From: Bdellovibrio sp. ZAP7
GTDB lineage: Bacteria; Bacteroidota; Bacteroidia; Flavobacteriales; Flavobacteriaceae
DNA: 5,359 nucleotides
Direction: 5' to 3'
NCBI GenBank assembly: GCA_943324165.2
Contig: CALPKO020000130.1
Span: 1-5,359, forward strand
A program made the position numbers and the translations under genes. The notes beneath the pieces are model-generated. The model made no database searches, was not told where the DNA came from, and worked only from the letters and a program-made list of their open reading frames with translations. Below are positions 1-5,359 of this stretch, in pieces; the first letter of the stretch is position 1, and each line of letters opens with the position of its first letter.

Positions 1-556
1 ACTTCTGGTATTTCCCTTTTTAAAATTATTTCGTAATTACCTACAATACCGAATTTTATACATCTGCATCTTAATGCATTTTATAACAATTTATTTCATT
101 TCTCCTCAATTTCGTTTTTTCTTAATCGATTTTATTTTTCTAGCGTCCGTAGCTTTAGCAGAAATTGTAAATTTTTTAAAATTGAAAATAAAGCAGCTAG
201 AATTGCTTTTACTTATTTCTATAATTTCACCTATTTTTTTTATTTATTTTATTGATTTAAAATCCCTAACAGAAAACAAATACAACCAACAAGCAGAAAA
301 AATGAGTTGGCAGCAAATTTATTTACCAGCACAAAATTCAAAATTTTATGATTTGAAATTTGAGACAATTAACCTGGGAAATTTAGAATTCAATTCTCCA
401 AAAAACACTGCTTTTATTTATGCCACAGCCGATGGTAAATTGCCTTGTGTGAACAAAAATCAAATTGAATATTATCAAAAAAAGCTACAAATAATGCCAC
501 AACTGAGAACGAAAAACTTGGGAGATGGTTTTATTTCTAAAAACATCAGCCATTGA
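1..556 (+). CDS. C-terminal part of a multi-spanning membrane protein, probably LIC_10190 family (5' partial)
   Basis: The reading frame is open from base 2 to the TGA at 554-556, giving 184 visible residues, so the gene starts outside the window. The ATG at 74 is internal, because the frame continues upstream with hydrophobic, protein-like sequence. Three hydrophobic stretches, at about fragment residues 18-33, 38-56 and 67-84, look like the last membrane helices. The motif ISPQFRFF lies between the first two. A soluble tail of about 95 residues follows, with DGKLPCVNK and a final PQLRT...LGDGFISK segment. From memory, this tail and the PQFRFF motif match LIC_10190-type membrane proteins of Bacteroidota, which resemble polytopic glycosyltransferase-like proteins; their substrate is unknown. 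The stop codon overlaps the next gene's TTG start, which suggests one transcript. The membrane topology is well supported; the family name is only moderately so. Confidence 0.72.
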   Translation, partial: LLVFPFLKLFRNYLQYRILYICILMHFITIYFISPQFRFFLIDFIFLASVALAEIVNFLKLKIKQLELLLLISIISPIFFIYFIDLKSLTENKYNQQAEKMSWQQIYLPAQNSKFYDLKFETINLGNLEFNSPKNTAFIYATADGKLPCVNKNQIEYYQKKLQIMPQLRTKNLGDGFISKNISH

Positions 557-1317
557 ATCCATCCGAATTGAAGTCTTTTTTAGACGAAAAAGTCGAATTA
601 TATAATAATTTCAATTTTATTGAAAGTGATCCTGTTCAAATCCCGCATTTGTTTCAACAGAAAGAAGACATTGAAATTGCTGGCTTTTTGAGTGCTACAA
701 TTGCTTGGGGAAATCGAAAAATGATCATTCAAAACAGCCACAAAATGATGAATTTGATGGGCAATTCTCCTTTTGATTTCGTTATGTCGCATTCGCAAAA
801 GGATTTAGATAAACTCGAAAATTTTGTTCATCGTACTTTTAACGGCATTGATTTTTCTGCGTTTATAAAAGGATTACAACACATTTATCGCAATTATGGA
901 GGCTTAGAAAGTGTTTTTTCTAAAGATTATAAAACTGAAAATTTACAAAGAAATATAAGTGAATTTAAAAAACTATTTTTCGAAATTGATCATCAATACC
1001 GCACACAAAAGCACATTTCAGACCCAATGAACAATTCTGCTGCAAAGCGCATCAACATGTTTTTGCGTTGGATGGTGCGACAAGATAAAAAAGGCGTTGA
1101 TTTGGGCATTTGGACAAACATTTCACCTTCACTCCTATCTTGTCCTCTTGACGTTCATTCTGGCAATGTGGCTAGAAAATTAGGTTTGTTAACCAGAAAA
1201 CAAAATGATGGAAAAGCTCTAGCTGAATTGGATTTAGCGTTGAGAAATCTAGATAAAAACGATCCTGTAAAATATGATTTTGCACTTTTTGGATTGGGGG
1301 TTTTTGAAGGATTTTAA
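553..1317 (+). CDS. TIGR02757/DUF2400 family protein, function unknown
   Basis: This 254-residue protein appears full length for TIGR02757 (DUF2400). Recognisable blocks are an N-terminal IESDPVQIPHLF...KEDIEIAGF segment (about 23-45), IAWGNRK (50-56), AKRINMFLRWMVR (164-176), PLDVHSGNVARKLGLL (198-213) and a terminal DPVKYDFALFGLGVFEGF. It is predicted to be soluble and cytoplasmic, with no signal peptide or membrane segment. An in-frame TAA at 538-540 limits upstream extension. The first in-frame ATG, at 721, would remove the conserved N-terminus, so TTG at 553 is the best start; TTG at 568 is the alternative. The TTG overlaps the upstream TGA (TTGA) and has no Shine-Dalgarno sequence at normal spacing, so coupled translation is likely. 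The family has no established function that I know of. The PLDVH...R segment resembles the catalytic Asp region of HhH-GPD DNA glycosylases, but that is inference. Confidence 0.92.
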   Translation: MNPSELKSFLDEKVELYNNFNFIESDPVQIPHLFQQKEDIEIAGFLSATIAWGNRKMIIQNSHKMMNLMGNSPFDFVMSHSQKDLDKLENFVHRTFNGIDFSAFIKGLQHIYRNYGGLESVFSKDYKTENLQRNISEFKKLFFEIDHQYRTQKHISDPMNNSAAKRINMFLRWMVRQDKKGVDLGIWTNISPSLLSCPLDVHSGNVARKLGLLTRKQNDGKALAELDLALRNLDKNDPVKYDFALFGLGVFEGF

Positions 1318-1434
1318 ATTATAGATAAAAAATCCGCCAACAGAACCTTTTTATTAAAATTATATTTTTCTCGAAAAAACAAAGTTATTTTAAATAAAAC
1401 ACAATAACATCACCTTACTTTAACAAAAAATAAT

Positions 1435-1442
1435 TAAATTCG
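1435..1442 (+). promoter_or_regulatory. Candidate -7 box of a Bacteroidota promoter for the thiolase gene
   Basis: TAAATTCG differs at one position from the Bacteroidota -7 consensus TAnnTTTG. It lies 29 bases before the thiolase ATG in the largest non-coding gap of the window (1318-1471). No TTG sits at the ideal 19-base spacing; the nearest -33-like triplet is TTA at 1415-1417, 17 bases upstream. The box is followed directly by CATTCTGA, as is the box before the C40 peptidase gene. The rest of the gap is AT-rich and I see nothing else supportable in it. Confidence 0.4.
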
Positions 1443-1471
1443 CATTCTGAATCCATTTTTAAAGATATATC

Positions 1472-2647
1472 ATGAAAAAAATCGTAATTGTTGCAGCAGC
1501 TAGAACGCCAATTGGAAGTTTTATGGGAAGTTTATCAACCGTTAGTGCACCAATGTTGGGAGCAACAGCGATAAAAGGTGCTATAAACCAAATCAATTTA
1601 GACGTAAAGTTGATTGATGAAGTAATAATGGGAAATGTTGTTCAAGCAGGTGTTGGGCAAGCTCCAGCAAGACAAGCTTCGGTTTTAGCTGGCTTACCAA
1701 ATACTGTTATTGCAACCACTGTAAATAAAGTTTGCGCTTCGGGCATGAAAGCTGTTATGCAAGCAGCACAAGCGATTATGTGTGGAGATGCAGAAATTGT
1801 AATCGCCGGCGGAATGGAAAACATGAGTTTAATTCCACACTACACTTATTTGAGAAATGGATACAAATTTGGTCCAACATCGATGATTGACGGAATGCAA
1901 AAAGATGGTTTGACAGATGCCTATGATAACAATGCGATGGGCGTTTCAGCAGATTTATGTGCAAAAGAATACAATATTTCTAGAGAAGACCAAGATAATT
2001 TTGCAATAGAATCTTACAAACGATCTGCAAATGCATGGGAAAACGGAAAATTTGAAAACGAAATCGTTCCTGTAATAGTTCCTCAAAGACGTGGCGAACC
2101 AATTATTTTCGATAAAGACGAGGAGTTTTCTAATGTAAAATTAGATAAAATTCCGAGTTTAAACGCTGTTTTTACAAAAGACGGAACCGTTACTGCAGCC
2201 AATGCTTCAACTATCAACGACGGTGCTGCAGCCTTAATTTTGATGAGCGAAGAAAAAGCAAAGTCATTGAATTTAAAACCTTTGGCTTTCATAAAAAGTT
2301 TTGCTGATGCAGAACAAGAACCTAAATGGTTTACAACTTCACCTTCAAAAGCCCTGCCAAAAGCCCTCTCAAAAATTGGTTTAACAACAAAAGATGTTGA
2401 TTTTTATGAATTTAATGAAGCCTTCTCGGTTGTAGGAATCGCCAATGCAAAAATCTTAAATTTAGACCTAAATAAAGTAAATGTGAATGGTGGCGCAGTG
2501 TCTTTGGGTCATCCACTTGGATGTTCTGGCGCTAGAATTATTGTTACACTTATCAATGTTTTAGAACAAAATAACGCTAAAATTGGAGCAGCGGCCATCT
2601 GTAACGGTGGCGGAGGCGCTTCTGCAATTGTAATTGAAAGAGCATAA
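1472..2647 (+). CDS. Acetyl-CoA C-acetyltransferase (thiolase)
   Basis: This is a complete 391-residue thiolase, the usual length for the family. Such enzymes reversibly condense two acetyl-CoA to acetoacetyl-CoA, or cleave 3-ketoacyl-CoA, in the cytoplasm. All active-site elements are visible: nucleophilic Cys88 in NKVCASGMKA, NEAF at 315-318, His347 in GHPLGCSGAR, and general acid/base Cys377 in CNGGGGAS. The N-terminal VIVAAARTPIGSF and GGMENMS (113-119) are also typical. The start is firm because an in-frame TAA at 1460-1462 lies just upstream of the ATG. There is no Shine-Dalgarno sequence, only A/T-rich leader, as is usual in Flavobacteria. No HMG-CoA, 3-hydroxyacyl-CoA dehydrogenase or CoA-transferase gene is adjacent, so direction and chain-length preference (AtoB/PhaA-like biosynthetic or FadA-like degradative) cannot be settled from context. 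The overall motif set and length favour the acetoacetyl-CoA type. Confidence 0.97.
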   Translation: MKKIVIVAAARTPIGSFMGSLSTVSAPMLGATAIKGAINQINLDVKLIDEVIMGNVVQAGVGQAPARQASVLAGLPNTVIATTVNKVCASGMKAVMQAAQAIMCGDAEIVIAGGMENMSLIPHYTYLRNGYKFGPTSMIDGMQKDGLTDAYDNNAMGVSADLCAKEYNISREDQDNFAIESYKRSANAWENGKFENEIVPVIVPQRRGEPIIFDKDEEFSNVKLDKIPSLNAVFTKDGTVTAANASTINDGAAALILMSEEKAKSLNLKPLAFIKSFADAEQEPKWFTTSPSKALPKALSKIGLTTKDVDFYEFNEAFSVVGIANAKILNLDLNKVNVNGGAVSLGHPLGCSGARIIVTLINVLEQNNAKIGAAAICNGGGGASAIVIERA

Positions 2648-2651
2648 TTAA

Positions 2652-2681
2652 TTGGATACAAAATAAAAATTGCTAATTTTA
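2652..2681 (+). promoter_or_regulatory. Candidate Bacteroidota promoter (-33 TTG, -7 TAATTTTA) for the C40 peptidase gene
   Basis: TTG at 2652-2654 is followed after exactly 19 bases by TAATTTTA at 2674-2681. This fits the Bacteroidota primary sigma pattern TTG-N19-TAnnTTTG with one mismatch in the last base. It lies in the 65-base gap between the thiolase stop and the peptidase ATG and would give a leader of roughly 25 bases. It suggests the peptidase can be transcribed separately from the thiolase. In AT-rich DNA such matches can arise by chance. Confidence 0.5.
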
Positions 2682-2712
2682 CATTCTGATTTGAATTTAA
2701 TTTAAAAAATAG

Positions 2713-3480
2713 ATGTTCGGAATTTGTAATTTAGCCAATATCCCTTTAAGAATAGATGCCAGCGACAAAAGCGAAATAGTTTCTCAAGTTTTGTATGGTG
2801 AACATTTCGAAATTATTGGACAATCAAATCAATGGCTCAAAATTAAATTACAATATGATGGTTATGAAGGCTGGATCGATAGCAAACAAATGCAAAAAAT
2901 ATCGGAAATTGAATACCAGCAAATTTCTGAAGATGCTATTGTTTTAAATGCTGATTTGGTGGAATATATAACTGGACCAAACAATTTTTTAATGCCGATT
3001 CCTCTCGGATCTTCTTTGGGTTTTTTGAATTATAGTGAAATAAACAAAACCAATTTAACTTTTGAAGGATTAAAGGTTAGCGGTATAAAAGAAAAAAGCA
3101 ACCTTATTATAACTGCATTCATGTACCTTAACGCTCCGTATTTATGGGGCGGAAAAACTCCCTTTGGGATTGATTGTTCGGGATTTACGCAAATGGTCTA
3201 TAAATTAAACGGCTACAAATTAATGCGTGATGCTTCGCAACAAGCTACACAAGGTGAAGCATTGAGTTTTATAGAAGAAAGTGAACCCGGGGATTTGGCT
3301 TTTTTTGACAATGAAGAAGGAAATATCATTCATGTCGGTATCATTATGAGCGACAATTACATTATTCACGCAAGTGGAAAAGTAAGAATTGACAGACTAG
3401 ATCATTTAGGAATTTACAACCCAGAAACCAATCGACATACGCATAAATTACGGGTAATTAAAAAAATAGTCAGTAGTTAA
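2713..3480 (+). CDS. NlpC/P60 (C40) family cysteine peptidase with SH3-like domains, probably cytoplasmic
   Basis: This 255-residue protein has a bacterial SH3-like domain at about 1-62 (NIPLRIDASDKSEIVSQVLYGE ... GYEGWID is characteristic), probably a second SH3-like region at about 75-125, and a C-terminal NlpC/P60 domain from about 130. The catalytic triad is visible: Cys155 in GIDCSGFTQMV, His207 in IIHVGII and His219 in YIIHASGKVRID. The His-to-His spacing of 12 is normal for the family. Such enzymes cut gamma-D-glutamyl-diamino acid bonds in murein peptides. A TAG directly precedes the ATG (2710-2712), so the start cannot move upstream, and the SH3 domain begins at residue 1 with no signal peptide or lipobox. 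This layout resembles YkfC/dipeptidyl-peptidase VI enzymes, which act on recycled murein peptides in the cytoplasm; substrate and location are inferred. It ends 16 bases from the convergent flavoprotein gene. Confidence 0.93.
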   Translation: MFGICNLANIPLRIDASDKSEIVSQVLYGEHFEIIGQSNQWLKIKLQYDGYEGWIDSKQMQKISEIEYQQISEDAIVLNADLVEYITGPNNFLMPIPLGSSLGFLNYSEINKTNLTFEGLKVSGIKEKSNLIITAFMYLNAPYLWGGKTPFGIDCSGFTQMVYKLNGYKLMRDASQQATQGEALSFIEESEPGDLAFFDNEEGNIIHVGIIMSDNYIIHASGKVRIDRLDHLGIYNPETNRHTHKLRVIKKIVSS

Positions 3481-3496
3481 TTTTTGTTTGAATTGT

Positions 3497-4435
3497 CTAA
3501 AAATCTATCATTTCTCTTTTTACTGCCTCGAATTCCGAAATCAACTCTTTAAAAATTTCAGCAACGGGTTTTATATCATTTATTAGTCCTGCAATTTGTC
3601 CGATTTCGAGTTCTCCTTCCATCAAATCACCCTCAAACATACCGCGCTTTGCTCTGCGTTTGCCTAACAAATTTTCTAAATCTTCCTTTGTTGGATTTTT
3701 GCTATATAATTCTTGCAGGTCATCGTAAAATTTATTTCTAATTAGCCGAACGGGAGCTAATTCTTTCAAAGTTAGATAAGTATCACCTTCTTTAGTTGCT
3801 AAAATCATATTTTTAAAATTCTCGTGGGCAGAACTTTCAACCGATGCAGCAAATCGACTACCCATTTGAACTCCGTCTGCGCCAAGTGCCATTGCGGCTA
3901 AAATTCCACGGCCAGTTGCAATGCCGCCAGCGGCAATTAAAGGGATTTTGATTTGCTCTTTCACCATGGGAATTAATGTAAACGTAGTGGTTTCTTCTCG
4001 TCCATTGTGACCACCAGCTTCAAAACCTTCTGCAACAACAGCGTCAACGCTTGCTTCTTGCGCTTTCAAGGCAAATTTTGAACTACTTACCACATGCACT
4101 ACGGTAATACCATTTTCTTTCAAAAAAGTGGTCCATGTTTTAGGGTTTCCGGCAGAAGTAAAAACAATTTTAACTCCTTCATCAACTATAATTTTCATTA
4201 TTTCTTCGATGTTAGGATACAACATTGGCACATTTACTCCAAAAGGTTTTTCGGTTGCTTTTTGACATTTTTGAATGTGTTCTCTGAGCACTTCTGGGTA
4301 CATTGAGCCTGCTCCTATCAGTCCTAATCCTCCGGCATTACTCACAGCGCTTGCCAATTTGTAACCGCTGTTCCAGATCATTCCGCCTTGAATAATTGGG
4401 TATTTTATACCGAAAAGTTGAGTGATTTTGTTCAT
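3497..4435 (-). CDS. FabK / nitronate monooxygenase-like FMN-dependent oxidoreductase
   Basis: This 312-residue TIM-barrel flavoprotein belongs to the 2-nitropropane dioxygenase/FabK superfamily. Visible motifs are ITQLFGIKYPIIQGGM at the N-terminus, SNAGGLGLIGAG (32-43), PFGVNVPMLYP (64-74), AEGFEAGGHNG with His143 (135-145), IAAGGIATGRG (167-177, flavin phosphate binding) and GADGVQMGSRF (185-195). His143 matches the conserved active-site His of both FabK and nitronate monooxygenases. The FGVN-x-xLxP segment resembles streptococcal FabK (enoyl-ACP reductase II) more than the class I nitronate monooxygenase motif. Bacteroidota homologues are usually annotated as nitronate monooxygenase, so the substrate is unresolved. 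A TAA immediately precedes the ATG in frame (4436-4438), which fixes the start. The subtilase stop lies only 17 bases upstream on the same strand, so read-through or co-transcription is plausible despite unrelated functions. No fatty-acid synthesis genes are adjacent. Confidence 0.9.
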   Translation of the reverse strand: MNKITQLFGIKYPIIQGGMIWNSGYKLASAVSNAGGLGLIGAGSMYPEVLREHIQKCQKATEKPFGVNVPMLYPNIEEIMKIIVDEGVKIVFTSAGNPKTWTTFLKENGITVVHVVSSSKFALKAQEASVDAVVAEGFEAGGHNGREETTTFTLIPMVKEQIKIPLIAAGGIATGRGILAAMALGADGVQMGSRFAASVESSAHENFKNMILATKEGDTYLTLKELAPVRLIRNKFYDDLQELYSKNPTKEDLENLLGKRRAKRGMFEGDLMEGELEIGQIAGLINDIKPVAEIFKELISEFEAVKREMIDF

Positions 4436-4452
4436 TTAATATTGAAGTAAAA

Positions 4453-5359
4453 TTATTTTTTTATAATTTTTCCGTTTTGATTGATTGCATTTGATTGAAT
4501 GGAATACAGATAAACTCCATTAGAAAAACTATTCATATCAATAGAAAATAAATTTTTTGGAGATGATTTTTGTACTATCAACTGCCCCAATGCATTAAAA
4601 ATACTGATGGTTACATTTTCAATCTTTTCAGGAAACAAAATAGTGAGATCGCCCTTAGTTGGATTTGGAGTCAAAATAAAATGAGAATGAGAAAAATTTT
4701 CTTTGGACAAAGCATTTGTTAAAGCCAAACTAAAATCTGGAATTCCATAACCAAATTGCGCCGTCGGAGTGGTGTAATTATCTGCAGAAGCTTTAATTAA
4801 CTGTGTAATTTCTGCATTGGTTTTTGTTGGAAGTGCCTGCCACAAACATGCTACTAAACCAGCAGTTATTGGTCCAGAAAAAGACGTTCCGCTTGCCGTT
4901 ACAATATTTCCATTTTGATTGCAAACTACTGCACTTTGTCCTTGAGCCATCACATCTGGTTTAACTCTTTGATCAAACGTTGGGCCAATAGAACTAAAAG
5001 CAGCATATTGTTCTGTCGAATTTACAGCGCCAACAGTCAATACATTCAGCGCATCTCCCGGAACAGCAATATGTGGATTGGTAGTTGTTCCAGAATTTCC
5101 AGCTGAAACCACTACAACCATTCCACGACTGAAAGCAAGATCAGCACCTTGTGAAATAAAAGATGTTATTCCATTCATATCTTCATAGGTATAGGAGTAA
5201 CTGGTGTTATCATAATCAAAATAACCTAGCGAGGTATTGATTACATCAACTCCCAAACTATCAGCAGTTTCTGCAGCTTCGACCCAAAGTGATTCTTCAA
5301 TAGGATTTTCTGAAAGAGCATCTTCACTTCTAAATAAATAATAAGCAGCATCTGGAGCA
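4453..5359 (-). CDS. Secreted S8 family serine peptidase (subtilase) with T9SS C-terminal sorting domain (5' partial)
   Basis: The frame is open from the right edge of the window to the TAA at 4453-4455, giving 301 visible residues. A TTG at 5254-5256 is internal, because the upstream codons continue the family sequence (APDAAYYLFRSED, then EESLWVEAAETADSLG). Subtilase features seen are GVDVINTSLGY, the oxyanion Asn in SAGNSG (about fragment residue 88), and the catalytic Ser in GTSFSGP (about residue 159, codon at 4882-4884). The catalytic Asp and His, the signal peptide and any propeptide lie outside the window. From about residue 227 a type A T9SS sorting domain follows (FILTPNPTKGD, VTISIFNALGQLI, FSNGVYLYSI, ending KIIKK). 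This domain directs export across the outer membrane by the type IX (Por) system and is normally cleaved off. The protein is therefore predicted to be extracellular or cell-surface; its substrate is unknown. Confidence 0.95.
   Translation of the reverse strand, partial: APDAAYYLFRSEDALSENPIEESLWVEAAETADSLGVDVINTSLGYFDYDNTSYSYTYEDMNGITSFISQGADLAFSRGMVVVVSAGNSGTTTNPHIAVPGDALNVLTVGAVNSTEQYAAFSSIGPTFDQRVKPDVMAQGQSAVVCNQNGNIVTASGTSFSGPITAGLVACLWQALPTKTNAEITQLIKASADNYTTPTAQFGYGIPDFSLALTNALSKENFSHSHFILTPNPTKGDLTILFPEKIENVTISIFNALGQLIVQKSSPKNLFSIDMNSFSNGVYLYSIQSNAINQNGKIIKK

Noticed and set aside
74..76. ATG as the true start of the first gene
   Set aside because: The frame is open back to base 2 with further hydrophobic, membrane-like codons, so this Met is internal to a larger membrane protein.
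1366..1379. TTTTTCTCGAAAAAA as a hairpin or terminator after the DUF2400 gene
   Set aside because: The stem is almost all A-T with a loop of only two to four bases, and no T-tract follows; it would not be stable.
1642..2292. Several antisense open frames of about 60-70 codons inside the thiolase gene
   Set aside because: They are fully contained in a well-supported conserved gene, have no recognisable motifs, and look like shadows of its codon pattern. The same applies to antisense frames in the DUF2400, flavoprotein and subtilase genes.
4448..4455. TAATTTTA on the minus strand as a -7 box for the flavoprotein gene
   Set aside because: It overlaps the subtilase stop codon and there is no TTG at 19-base spacing upstream, so it is probably a chance match in AT-rich DNA.
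5254..5256. TTG as a start codon of a shorter 267-residue subtilase
   Set aside because: The frame stays open to the window edge and the upstream 34 codons encode typical S8 subtilase sequence, so this TTG is an internal Leu and the gene is simply cut by the window.
1472..5256. The six genes as one novel functional system (for example defence or a biosynthetic cluster)
   Set aside because: The products belong to unrelated, common families with no shared substrate, and strand changes and candidate internal promoters break them into separate units; there are no mobile-element or defence hallmarks.

Overview
The window is AT-rich chromosomal DNA that looks like a member of the Flavobacteriia (phylum Bacteroidota), probably Flavobacterium or a close relative. 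Three things point there: a subtilase ending in a type IX secretion (Por/gliding) C-terminal sorting domain, a TIGR02757/DUF2400 protein of the flavobacterial type, and start regions that lack Shine-Dalgarno sequences but carry Bacteroidota-style promoter boxes. I see no rRNA, tRNA, insertion sequence, CRISPR array, integrase or long repeat. Coding density is high, and the largest gap is about 154 bases (1318-1471).

The plus strand holds four genes. (1) 1-556 is the C-terminal part of a multi-spanning membrane protein, probably the LIC_10190 family; its 5' end lies outside the window. (2) 553-1317 is a TIGR02757/DUF2400 protein. It appears to start at a TTG that overlaps the previous stop by four bases, so the two genes are probably translationally coupled. 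(3) 1472-2647 is a complete thiolase (acetyl-CoA C-acetyltransferase) with all its active-site motifs. (4) 2713-3480 is an NlpC/P60 (C40) cysteine peptidase with N-terminal SH3-like domains and no signal peptide. Genes 3 and 4 each have a candidate -7 box upstream, and both boxes are followed at the same spacing by CATTCTGA.

The minus strand holds two genes, convergent with the plus-strand set and only 16 bases from the end of gene 4. Transcription enters from the right edge through a secreted S8 subtilase (4453-5359, missing its N-terminal part). After 17 bases it reaches a FabK/nitronate-monooxygenase-like flavoprotein (3497-4435).

The genes do not form one obvious pathway. They look like ordinary housekeeping content: acyl-CoA metabolism, murein peptide turnover, flavin oxidoreduction, secreted proteolysis and a conserved protein of unknown function. 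I found no convincing novel multi-gene system. The most interesting item is the DUF2400 protein, whose C-terminal motif resembles the catalytic Asp region of HhH-GPD DNA glycosylases.
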